Below are positions 12,363-23,900 of a DNA stretch of 64,000 bases, in pieces (the first letter of the stretch is position 1; every line of letters begins with the position of its first letter). The position numbers and the translations under genes were made by a program. This DNA comes from Polytrichum commune (lineage: Eukaryota > Streptophyta > Polytrichopsida > Polytrichales > Polytrichaceae), in contig OX485804.1 in assembly GCA_950295325.1 (NCBI GenBank), positions 31,742,001-31,806,000 of the forward strand, read 5' to 3'. The notes beneath the pieces are model-generated. The model was given only the letters and a program-made list of their open reading frames with translations, did no database searches and was not told the origin of the DNA.

Positions 12363-13050
12363 TTCAACACCCGGCCAGAGTAGGGCAGTTTTGATGTTCA
12401 CAGCAGGATAGAGAAACATTGTCAACTTAAATTTGTTGTGAACATATACCCTTACAGTACTGGCTCCATGTGAAGTTCCCAACATGAGCAACCGAAATTT
12501 TCATATTGTCTATGCCGGATTTATCTTGTCTCATATGTGTGAAGACCGTGATCTGCCAACATTTCTCCATATGCTTAAGCAACAAATCAGACTGGTTCTC
12601 CTTCATTCCGGTGTTGACAATCCAACCCTCGTCCTGAGATAGGATACTTTTGATGTTAATCACAACAGGATAGAGAAGCTGTTGTGAACATATATCCTTG
12701 CAGTAAGGGCTCCGTGCCAAATTCCACACGAGTAACTAAATTCCTCATGTCGTCCATGGAGGAATTCACTTGTCTTATATGTTCGAAGGCGGTGTTCTGT
12801 CAATGCTTCCCAGAAGGCTCAATCAGCAATCAGAACGGGCTTTACCTTCATGGTTCTCTTTCATACCAGTGTGGACATAGCAGTTTTCGCCCAGAGTAGG
12901 ATACTTTTCATCCACAACATCCAGCTCACCGCCATATATGTTCGAAGGCGGTGTTCTGTCAATGCTTCCCAGAAGGCTCAATCAGCAATCAGAACGGGCT
13001 TTACCTTCATGGTTCTCTTTCATGCCAGTGTGGACATAGCAGTGTGGACA
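12363..13050. repeat. Degenerate tandem repeats downstream of the F-box-like ORF
   Basis: Units of about 260 bp beginning near 12363 and 12625 share CAGGATAGAGAA, TTGTGAACATAT and GGCTCC. A sharper duplication of about 110 bp sits at 12775-12885 and 12934-13044, offset 159 bp, including GTTCGAAGGCGGTGTTCTGT and AATCAGAACGGGCTTTACC. On the minus strand 12729-12427 is open and repeats the motif Y-C-K-(D/G)-I-C-S-Q-Q twice, suggesting decay from a tandemly repeated coding sequence. Confidence 0.6.
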
Positions 13051-14335
13051 CCCACATATATACATTATAGCACTGATCTATCCACTTCGGGTCCGCAAGA
13101 TAGGTAAGCTACAACAAGGCGAAGAAATGACCATGTGGGTGTTAACACAAATGCAACAGTTGTGTGTTCCAACTTTGCTGTAAATCCCAATTGTAGGCAC
13201 GAGTTGGAACTTCCATCCGCAGATTGTCGTGAAGTAGCACCGCATATTTAGGGTACCTGTCGCTGTGCATTCTATATTACAAAAGAACAACAAATATATG
13301 GTTGGAAAAAATCAGTTGACAGTAATTGCACAGTTTTTGGTGAAAATAATGAACCCTAAATCAAATTGGACACATGACAATAACTGCGATATTCAGTGTC
13401 ACCAACTTCTAAGTGGCAAGCTCAATATTGGCTGTAAGCCGCGGTTTAAGGTCACCAACGCTAAATGTTGACCCGACAGTATTTGTCAGTCCATGTCGGA
13501 TTTTGGATTTTTGTGGGAGCCATGTTGATGTGGTACACTATCATTCAGTATCCTATGTCTTGAGAGGCCCAAATCAGGCTTTCACTCAAAGCAGCCAACA
13601 CGAAAGGGGAGTTGGGGTGTATATTTTCCAAGTTTGTTAATGTTTATAGTACCTCGTAAATACGACACCCTCGATAGATATTACAACACATGCATGCGAG
13701 ACCAAACCGTTTTAGTTCAACCCTCCCTCTTTTATACGACACTTGATAATGCAACATTTAGAATCACTGTTTTGTCACATTAAAAGAGGTAGTTAATGCG
13801 AAAACTCCTTCCATCTAGTTCAACCTACATCTAAATTACGTCATATTTCACTTGGACACTACTTGGGAACTTCTCCAATTATTGGGAATTTAATGAGGGT
13901 TAAGGGTATCCACGGTGGTAAAAATTTAAATTGCCTTGGTAGCTTACGGGGATTTGGATACCATAAAAATCATTCAAGACCCATCGCCCTTAGTTCATTT
14001 TCTTCAAATCAATGCCACAACTATCCTCTAAGGCATAAATATGGAAAATCACGACCCAATTTGGCTAGTAGAGTGGCATAAATTTCTGTAATAATTCTTC
14101 ACATAAGGAGTACAGGAAATGACATGGAATGCAAGTTGTTGTGCAATTTTGTGCCATGTAAATAATTGCCTACATTCTCCCATAAGAAAAGTGAGTTAGA
14201 TCCCCTATTCGTACGGTAGAGTCTTCTTAATTCGAGCATCAAATTGGCCTACGTTGTATATGAATGCACACTGTGCAATTAACTCAATGGCATCCAAAAG
14301 TGATCCCAAGGGGTGTGAAACAAGACCTATCCGCC

Positions 14336-14355
14336 CAAACCCTAAACCCTAAACC
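14336..14355. repeat. Short interstitial telomere-like repeat
   Basis: AAACCCTAAACCCTAAACCT is nearly three units of the Arabidopsis-type plant telomere repeat in the CCCTAAA orientation. It is too short to say anything about chromosome history but supports a plant origin. Confidence 0.75.
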
Positions 14356-15959
14356 TAGAACTACATCCTTTTCATGCCACCACTTTCACAATTCGCCATT
14401 TTGGGTCCACATAAGAATCATTCTACTCCCAGTCAAGTGCACGCATATAATACACTCTAGCCTCCCTGATACAACACATGTGGCAATCAAAGTGCACGTG
14501 CATTAGGATGGTTCACAAGATTGACGTCGATGCGTCATAATACATAAACATTGTAAGATGTGATAGTATGGAATAACACAAAGCTGACAATACAGTAATG
14601 TCAACGTGATGCATAATAAATGTGTCAGATTGTGAACATAATTTCTCGACTTCAAGCTGAAATGCACTCAATATGGGATTTGCGAACAAGTGGCCTTTAA
14701 GAAAGCATGAGCGATTTTTGAAATTGGGTGGGACAGGCAACATTTGTCGGTTGGGATCAAAAAATATGTCTAGCATTGGTGGGGTTGTCAAATCGTGCGC
14801 CTGGGCCTTGAGACCCCCTTCCCCTCGCGATGGGGTCATGGTTGTGGTGGTTGGGGCCTCCCCAAATGGCATCCGCTCTAGCCCTAGTCGCATGTATTCA
14901 GTCAAATATGGTTACATGCATCTAATATAGGCAATTTCATCCAAGTTCTATGATTTTTGAGATGTTTATGGCAAGTTCATTCGATTAAAAGTACCAGAGA
15001 AATTGGGAATTGTTTTTGGATTTCGCTATATGACCTTAAAATGTGCCTAAGAAAAGTGGGGGAACTTTGGTAAGAGTGGTGACCCTAACAGTTACAGGGG
15101 AGCTCCAATATAAGTCTCAAAAGGTTATAATGTTATTTTAAGACATCACCCAACAACTATAAGTCATTGAGTGCTTCATCTTATGCCAAGGATATTGTAG
15201 TTTCTATGTCATATTCAATGGGTCTCAACCAAAGTAGGATTGACACGTGGCAAAAGTATAGGGATTCCATTAGGAGATTTTGGTGGATTACAGATCAGTC
15301 TATGGTACTCTACTTGCGCATCAAAGCTCCATGCATTTACACTGATACATGGCAATCATCAAACCAACCACCAACCGGAAATATTATACCATATTGGCTC
15401 CTCCCATGTTCATGTTTTCCCCCATGATGTAAACGGTCAGCAAGAATTCAATCAAATGTCATGTGTATCGAAGGCCAATCCCCTAATGACAATCCCCCTT
15501 TCTCCCCACACAGTTTGCTCATAGTCCAATTGAACGAATTTATATACTACAATGACATATTCTCCTCTACAATGCTCTACGCATGTAACATGCAAAGTAC
15601 AATTTCTAAAAACCCATAACTTGTTTGGAACACCCTTCCCTATGTTGATTACTACCACATGCATATGTTGTGTCATCCACTCACCATCCATTGACCACCT
15701 TTTTGATATTGGCATACCCTAGGCAGCTATTAAAAGATAGGCAATGTACCATGCCCCTCTTGCGGTTGAGATCTCGAGAATGTAACCTCGGGGGCTTCAC
15801 TGAATTTAAAAAATAGGGTCTAATATATTCATTGGGGCACCCAGTTTGTAGTTTCATGCACAACCATAGCAACCCATGTGGGAGGAATTCCTTAATACTT
15901 AAGTGTCTAAGAGGCCAATACGGGCCTCTCGATGCACAAAATCATGTATTTGAGGTATA

Positions 15960-16220
15960 ATGAATATGTGCAGTTAGCTAGGTTGCATTTGCGAATAGGT
16001 TGCCTCTTTGTCCATGCTAATTACTTTGGGTCAAAATTAGCTAGCTTAAACCAACTCATACCTTTGATTATTCCTTTGTATCATTCGCAAATGTAAGATC
16101 TTTATTTGTTTATTTTTTTATTCTGGTAATAAATATGCAAAATAGTTTGGAATAATGGTTTATTACTATGGGGCAATCTAATGTCACATGTTTGTGTTAC
16201 TACGCACATCCTTCTTTTAG
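15960..16220. repeat. Old dispersed repeat, partner at 62930-63115
   Basis: This stretch shares an ordered series of words with 62930-63115: GGTTGCCTC/GATTGCCTCGTTACCCATGC, AAAATAGTTTGGAAT, TGGGGCAA followed by CTAAT, and CACAT. The identity is low, so both are old copies of one family. No ends, target duplications or coding sequence are visible. Confidence 0.45.
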
Positions 16221-18360
16221 CTAAATGTGTCAAAGGTGATCCCATTTAAGACCAATCCATTCTCCAAGTACAATGTGTAAATTGGTTGAACATTTGAGAG
16301 CATGTGGATGCAAATACATACTTGATATTTTGGTCATCAATGTGAACACATGAATGAGTTTTTTCTTTTGTCCTTGACATGGAATCACGTATTGAATAAA
16401 ATTCAACCCATAACTGAAGAAATTATACGATTTCAGGCTTAGCAAGGCTCACAAAAATTGTGTATATATGTTGTATATTGAACCCGAGCATCCTTTAAGG
16501 GATAAGGGTGCACGGGTTATTTTGATAACTTTTGCGTGTATATTGATTTTAACTAGGTGGTACGGGTGTGAGATAAAGTAGTTCTCACATAGGATAAGTA
16601 CCTCATATGTTAGCTATCTCTCCTAACTAAGCAACGCAGGCACGATGTAACTAATTTGAGTGGCTACATACTCTAACCGGAGCCTTAACCGGGATGAGTG
16701 GCTAGCCCCAATGAAGGTGGACCTGTAGCATACATAATAAATATCATAATGCTACCATGCTTCTTCCTATCTCGTTTCCATGGACTTGTAAATAAATATA
16801 CTATGCAGTTTAGCACAAGAAGATTGGAAATGTAAGCGTCTTCTAGGGCATGCCATCATGTTCACATAACTCGCAAGCAAGCCGGTGATAGAAGCACTTG
16901 GCCGATATCAATTGCGCCATGTCACCTTGACCAATTTCCCCTTTAGTCCTTGGTCTCCTTAGTGAGGTGGACCGACAAAAGCCTGAGTTGCCAAACGTGA
17001 CCACCATCATAGGGAACACTAGTATGCAAGAGAGTTCCCATAAAGTAGCTCAAAGAGGGAGGGAACCGTGGGTGTAATCCTTCTTCGCGAAAAACAACAT
17101 TCTATTAAGAGTTGAACTCCCTACATATGATGTTTAGTGTCACTTACTATTTGGAGTTACATAAAGCTAATTATTCTTGTTATTGATGTGATAACTTTTT
17201 AACAAGTAAAGATGTGGTTGTTTTTTAAATGTCCAAACAACCATTTTGATATCGGTTGGCAAAATTTGAGATGCACAGTAAAAAGAAATAGGATTGAGTG
17301 ATTTCAAGTAGTGTGTGACATCAAATACAATGTTCAATGTAGGTTGTCATTTGTCAAAACTTATAGTGAGAATCGGGGGACATTTTTTAATCTTCTTTTG
17401 TGATTTCAAAAACTGTGTAAGAAATTTAGAACCAAAAATATGGCATTTCCATGTGACATGTCATTCTTAATTGTGAATCGGCCTATGCATGGTTAGGTTG
17501 GCCAGCCCGATCTAGTAAGACAAGTTCGAAAGCATATTCTTAATAGTCCAAAACAACTCTTTGAGTATGGTAATCTAAGTATAGATACACATTGGGTGAT
17601 TCTATGCATAAGATCCCAAACTTATGTTTTTAGCTCCCACACTGGGAGTTTTGTGGCAAGCCCATGCCTAAACTTGGCAAATAATTGTGCTATAGTGAAA
17701 CGTTTGGCCACTTCATGATTGATTGCCATTTTTGGAGTTGGGGCACACTAGTATGCAATAGAGTTCCCACAAGTAACAACGATAAAGCCTCTTGGTAGTT
17801 GAGAGTCGCAATCCATCTAACGTGAGGTTATGTAGCACAACCAGTACTAGATAGGGTGCCATCATTCGCAATTGAGGTCCACCCAGAAAGGAATTTTTTA
17901 ATCCTTTGAATCTTGGCGGCAACATTGACCACCTGATTGGGGAGGATCTGAGTGCCCTGAGGTGGACCTTTACGTGGCAAAAGTAGGTGCCCAGCATATA
18001 GCCCCGGTACGTGCATGAGGAAGTTATCATAACAAGAAGCATTGTATGACATCAAAACCTTTCAACATGTTCCTTTCATCCAGCTCCTGTATATACAACT
18101 ACGAAGAATAGATAACTCCCAAGTTTCATAACAGAAGGATTTCACGAGCAAAGCAGATGCTAGTAGGTAATCAGAAGGATACGATGCTCACCTTCATGAA
18201 CAACCATCTGTAGAGGTTGTCTTGTAATCTGCGAGTACCTCACTCTTCATATCAGTCTGAGGCATGTTTGACAGAAATCTGTGGCCTTCACCTTGAGCAA
18301 TTGTCATGAAATATTATATGCACAGAAAACATGTGAATCTATGCACATTGATATGCTTGA

Positions 18361-19375
18361 AAGATGTTTACCCGGATATTTACTTGTTTAAGTGGGTGAT
18401 GTAGCTGCAGGTGTAAGTGAGGTCCGCAAGATTGGATGAGTAAGGAGCAAACATTCGAAGCTCGATCCAGCTTGTTGGCCATATCGCTCGTCAAAGCCTG
18501 CGGGTATGCCTCTCTGCGGCTGCGACTGTAACCATTTGACAGATACTGTGGTCAGTGCATACTGCTGATAGTCCCGCCGTCCAAGATGCTGCCAATTACT
18601 TCGGTTTTGATTGATGACTTGCTGTGTATGCAGTGACAGCATGTGAGTGGAATTGCTTGTATATCCAGAGAGTTGTTTGTGTGTATTATCATAGCATGTT
18701 GAATCAACAATAGTTTCATATTGAAGTCAGCAACAAAAGAGTTTGTTTTGGTTAGAATTGATGTTTAGTCACTTCCAGGACTCTGCATCCCAAATATGAG
18801 AATTTTGCGAAGCCCAGTTTATGGGGTCGCTCTCTGGTCTGGACGGATGGGTAACAAACAGTGAAGTTCTTCTTCAGCTAGCACAACAGGAATAAAGATG
18901 TTTACCCGGATATTTACTTGTTTAAGTAGGTGATGTAGCTGCAGGTGTAAGTGAGGCCCGCAAGATTGGATGAGTATGGAGCAAACAGGTCATAAAGCTC
19001 GATCCAGCTTGTTGGCCATATCGCTCGTCAAAGCCTGCAGGTATGCCTCTCTACAACTACGACTGTAACCATTTGACAGATACTGTGGTCAGTGCATACT
19101 ACTGATATATAGTCCCACCGTCCAAGATGCTGCCAATTACTTCAGGTTTGATTGATGACTTGCTGTGTATGCAGCGACAGCATGTGAGTGGAATTGCCTG
19201 TATATCCAGAGAGTTGTTTGTGTGTATTATCATAGCATGTTGAATCAACAATAGTTTCATATTGAAGTCAGGCTCAAAAGAGTTTGTTTTGGTTAGAATT
19301 GATGTTTAGTCACTTCCAGGACTCTGCATCCCAAATATGAGAATTTTGCAAAGCCCAGTTTATGGGGTCACTCTC
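18361..19375. repeat. 480-bp direct duplication with 59-bp spacer
   Basis: Unit 1 (18361-18835) and unit 2 (18895-19375) start with GATGTTTACCCGGATATTTA and end near AGTTTATGGGGTC. They differ by scattered substitutions and small indels, so the duplication is fairly recent. A minus-strand frame of 84 codons in unit 1 (18642-18388) is not preserved as an equivalent open frame in unit 2, which argues against purifying selection on a protein. The spacer 18836-18894 is unique. Confidence 0.85.
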
Positions 19376-19979
19376 CTTGATCCCACCCCGTGAATTGTCA
19401 GTGGTATATGCCAAGGTTCATAGTTGAGGATGGACACCGTTTCTCAACACGTGGGTTACAATGAGAACGAGCTATGTGCGGTAATCATATACAATCCTCA
19501 GGTGAAGTCAACTTTGAGGTTCCCCAATTTCTGCATCTGAATTTGTGCTCAATCTGCTACCATGATTTGTGCAGACACTTTGGGTGCTACGATCGGAAGT
19601 GACGAGGGAAACAACCCAGACCGTATGCTAGGCCTCTTAAGCGATCACTTAGGGGGAAAGGGAGTAATCGAGTGAGGACATCCAGGCAGTGTGCTTGGAA
19701 GCAGCCATCCTTTGCGTGTGCATCTTCATCACCAGCAGGCTTTTTTGGGGACAAGTAAGTTACTGTTCATTAGTATGCATCTTGAATGTTGGGAGAGGAC
19801 AGGAGTGACATACACCAATCGGCAAGGAGGTTAGCAAATGTACCCTGACTTGGCATTTATTTCCAGTATTCCCAAATGAGCCTGCTCTGTTGTGCTTAAG
19901 TGAAGGCCTTTCCACGCTTCAGGTTGTCATTAGCTATTCGAGTCCAGGGTGATTCACGGCTATTCGATGTAACCAGTGG

Positions 19980-20260
19980 AAATTGGACAACAAGGAAATT
20001 GGACTATATGCTCAAAATATAATAACCAGTGTAGGCTTCAAAGTCAGCATAGTCGGAGGGTTGTATGGTACTAGAACATGGGCAGGAGAAACTTGACATT
20101 TGAGGGCTAAGATATGGGCCGTGAATATTATGGCCTTAGTCTGAATTTGCACACAATCTTGCACAAAGTGCATATTTCATATCCTAGGTGGTGCCAGTAA
20201 TCATTTAAGACCCACATTAGGTGAGAAACCAAGATGCGACATCCCCGAACTCAAAAGTTA
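19980..20260. repeat. Dispersed repeat family G, copy 1
   Basis: It shares with 42330-42730, and more weakly with 36185-36565 and 37205-37590, an ordered set of words: ATTGGA..ATG.TC.AAATA, TAACCA, TAGGCTT, and AGTCAACATAGT or close variants. Copies are diverged, without clear ends. No coding sequence is seen. Confidence 0.45.
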
Positions 20261-20645
20261 TAGTATCCTCCACCAGCTACAATTGAACGATATTGAAATG
20301 CACTTACTATCGATTCATAATCTCCATGCTAGGAAGAGGAGTGCTCTGGATCTGTGTTCTAAACTTAATAGACATACTACGTTCTAGAACATACTGACCA
20401 CTTTAGAAAAGGTGTCCGTTCTAGGCCTCTCTGGCATTCCCAGATATGCCAACTACACGAACGCCCTTCATCCTCACAGGACATTATAGTGTAGGGTCAA
20501 CTCACTCTATTCTGATGTTGTTCCATGATCACAATATTAGATATTGTGATCCCACCCTCGTGTTCCGGGGGGTTGTTTCTGCTAAGGGCAAGTTGCTGAA
20601 ATGGCAATATTCTTATTGTGGATCCTGATGTTTGCTCAGGTGCAG

Positions 20646-20724
20646 TGACTATCTTTCCTTGGGAGATTACGTTGATAGAGGGCAACATAGTTTGGAGACT
20701 ACACCTCTGCTACTAGCTCTGAAG
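20646..20724 (+). pseudogene. Single exon of a BSL/BSU1-type protein phosphatase (fragment)
   Basis: The 79-nt segment encodes DYLSLGDYVDRGQHSLET followed by LLLALK. GDYVDRG is the second signature of PPP-family Ser/Thr phosphatases (a metal-binding Asp), and GQHSLET with LLLALK is characteristic of the plant Kelch-repeat phosphatases BSL/BSU1. It is bounded by a natural acceptor (GTGCAG) and donor (AAGGTATGT), so it was an exon. The residues before it (GDLHGQ motif) and after it (RGNHE motif) are not found nearby, so the rest of the gene is absent. Ser replaces the usual Phe after DYL, and Thr-Pro replaces the Ile-Thr I expect after SLET. It lies 237 bp upstream of the HECT-like gene on the same strand. 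Best read as a captured or relict gene fragment. Confidence 0.8.
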
Positions 20725-20961
20725 GTATGTTGTCTCAAATTCAATGAATATGGGTGTTTTTTGTTGAAGTGCTGGTGGCAGCCAGTGTTGATTTCTTCGG
20801 TTATGGAGTGGAGTTCTTGGGCTCTCCCTTTCGTGGTAGCCGCACATGCTTGGGTCTACATGGTCACACATTCTGTCCATTGCAATTTTTGGCCATCCGA
20901 CAGTAAATGGCATGTTTTAGGGTCACCCAATTAGAGCGTCAAGCTCAATACTGATTGTAGG

Positions 20962-23900
20962 ATGGTCGTAATGAGCAGGTCAATGGGACCCGGGACTTCG
21001 CCACGCGGACGGTTGCGGCGAGACCGCCAAGGGGCTCCCCCATCAATGACACAGCCTGGAGGTGTGGGCCCTTCCATTGGAAGGCGGACCAATAACCCGC
21101 AACCGCCACCAACTGGGAGGGATGCGAGACGACTGGATGGAGCTGCCATGCTCGTTCCGCTCATGGGGAGCACTCAGGCGTTTCCGTTGGGCACACCGCC
21201 TCCTCCCCACCCGTTGGTGGATTGCGCAGAATTGGTCAACGACGCCGCTTTCTTGGACCAGTATGGGGCGAGGACGCCAGTTCTTCGGAATATTATGCGG
21301 ACGCCGCCACGAGCGAGGCAGAATATCGTGAGGAGAGTGTTCGGGGTGCCCGAGCGTATGGAGAGTGTATGCGTGGAGGGGGAAGAACATATGGTGGTGA
21401 GGTTGCTGACCGATGAACCCCTCCAAGTGAAAGCTGACCAAGCACTTCCATGGGCACCTTTTTTGATTGACCCGAGCCCATTTCCACCTGGCTCAGCGCA
21501 AAGGGCTGTGGCAGAGGGCGCTGCTACGAAGTACGGTGCTCCCCGGCTTGCAGACATTGGGGGATTCTTCTACCACGTTGTCCCAAGGCGAAGAGCGGTA
21601 ATAACCTTAAGCCATGAGCCCTTGAAAGTCTAAAATGTTTGATGTGCTTGATATGCTTGTACTTGAAATCATTATGCTTGATATGCTCTAAATTATGTGT
21701 GTGTCATCCATGCAGGTGGGAGCAATTGGTTGCGCAGATTTTGCGAAGCCTTTTGTCTTGCCAACGGGGTCGACATTCAAGGATATTAGGGGACGAGCCA
21801 ACGTGGTGGCAGTGGTCTACATGCCCGATCCTATTGGGCAACTCATGCCTGCGCAGGTGTCCAGCTACGCCACACACATAGGGCGCATCTACTCATTGAA
21901 GCTGCCGCTACGACCTGGCATTGCCACCGGCCCCAACTTGAACTGGGAGTTTGGGAATGCATCATCGACCCCCAGCCCACAGTTGATGGACGGAACCAGT
22001 AGTCAGAAAGGTTCCGACGACGACTATGAAACTATGAGCACATACCCAACGGGACCAAACCTTACCGCCTTCGACCCCAAATTCACACACCCCTTTTCAG
22101 CTGAGGGCGGTGGCAGCCTTCGTAGGACCGCGAGACGCAAGGCGACGGTAAGTACATTCTCATTGTCGGCACACCACGACACGGCTTCTTCCACAACTCG
22201 GTCCCAAGCTGGCAATGTATGGGCCTCCGAAGCCCGCATCGTGGACCCCCAAGATGTGATGAGCGTCGCATTAGGACAAGTCAGGGCTCATGAAAATGGC
22301 TCATCGGAGGACTCGGGCTCCGCTCATGTGCTGTATGCAACATCCCCACGGTCGAACGGCATGCAATCACCCGCGAACCGCTCAGCTGAATCTTCCCCGT
22401 TCAATGCTCAGCGCAGTCCACATTCCGATGGAGCAGACAGAGCTGCCCAGGCTCTGCAAGAGGCGGAGGACGCCTTCATGGCAGCCGACTTGAAATATGA
22501 CATGGCACGCGAAGCCCAAGACTGGGACGAACTTGATCTTAATGAGCCAGTCGATGTAAGCTCAACCCTACACCCCAACACTTGGTATATACGATCCGCC
22601 GCATCGTATAATTGTAGTGCAAATTCAGTTGTGCTTATTATGATTTAGGCGTCCAATTTTCATTCTAGTTGCGGGGCTGATCCTAGACCAAATACTAGGT
22701 GGAGACTGAATGGTTGTTGATTGTCATCCGTGGCAGGGATCGGCCGCGCATGTGGTGGATGATGAGACGATGGCGGTTGAGGCTTCCCAAAAACGATTTT
22801 GGAAAGCCTTCGATGCAGAGCTCGGGCTTAGCTCTGAGGACACCGAGTTGGGGCGGACACTAGCAACACTTGGTCGGAGGCGCGGCAGCTGCATGGGCCT
22901 CACGCCAGCGATGATCAACAATGAAGTGGTTGCTCTCCGAGAGTGCTCCTCAATGTGTGCCTACAACACGGAGTTTATTGTTGCAGCATTCAATGCCATT
23001 GCCAAACCAGATTGGTGGGTGTGGGATGTTTTGGAAAAGTGTTTCCCTGATGAGGAGGATGTGACAGTGTGGTCCGCGGAGGCACTTTGTTCTAAACTAG
23101 GCAATAGACTCTCTGGCACAGTCGGGGACATGGCTTCAATGGAGGCTGTGGTGGATCGCCTCCATATGCGGAGGAAAGTGAAATCGAATAGCGGGGCATT
23201 CAAAAAGGAGAGCGACTATTTGGTAGCATACAGGAATCGCAACGAAGCTTGGAATTTTTACCGATTATGCGCAATCCGCTTCGATACTCTGGGTGACTAT
23301 CGGGACGGACTACGGACCCTGTCAACCGTACCCCTAATGGTAAGTAGGACACGTAGTAACGTTTTTGGAAAGTCATAGGTCATGTTTATGAATTTTTGGT
23401 ATGTTATTGTTGCATACCTAACAACATGCCAGTCCTTTCCAGATACTTATATGTGGGGGAACTTGGGCACGTGGGCCAGGTTCACGCAGGAGAGGAGTTG
23501 CGAGCATTGAGGGAATACTTCACAACAGCTCAAAGAAAGGGGGGTGTCATGCTGCCATTTTATGTGGAGTACACAATTGGAGATGAAGGCTTCGACGTGA
23601 ACGAGTCGGGAACCGTAGATTGCGGGGGGCCAACAAAGCGCATGTTGTCCAGCACATGGTTCCAATATTGGGATAACGTAGGGGTGAGTTCCACTTGGCA
23701 ACTTTTGGCATTCACATTGCGCATGAATTTGCATTTCATTACAATTTTCAAATGTATATATTCAACAGGCATTATTTCCATTGAATTGCTCATAGCCTTT
23801 GAGTTACATGAATTACTCATATTGCATGAGTGCACATGCCTCCCTTGAATGCATTTTCAGCCTCACACATGAGAGGAATTTTGTATCTTGAACATCTGCC

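Larger units (their letters stand above)
13051..18360. other. Repeat-derived AT-rich region, no firm gene
   Basis: No frame here has recognisable motifs. An interstitial telomere-like run of about 2.7 units (CCCTAAA) lies at 14336-14355. Old dispersed repeats occur at 13940-14080 (sharing CAAGACCCATCGCCC with the 20-kb copy), at 15960-16220 (partner 62930-63115) and at 16560-16710 (part of module A of the 10-kb repeat). Minus-strand frames around 17713-18055 are open for up to 109 codons but carry no motif, and I leave them uncalled. Confidence 0.4.

Noticed and set aside
18388-18642. 84-codon minus-strand ORF in the duplicated unit
   Set aside because: The second copy of the duplication has indels and changes that do not keep the frame, so there is no sign of selection on a protein.
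22148-22160. Strong donor-like GTAAGTAC inside HECT-gene exon 2
   Set aside because: The frame stays open for another 400 bp to a second good donor in the correct phase, so a further intron is not required; it could be an alternative splice.
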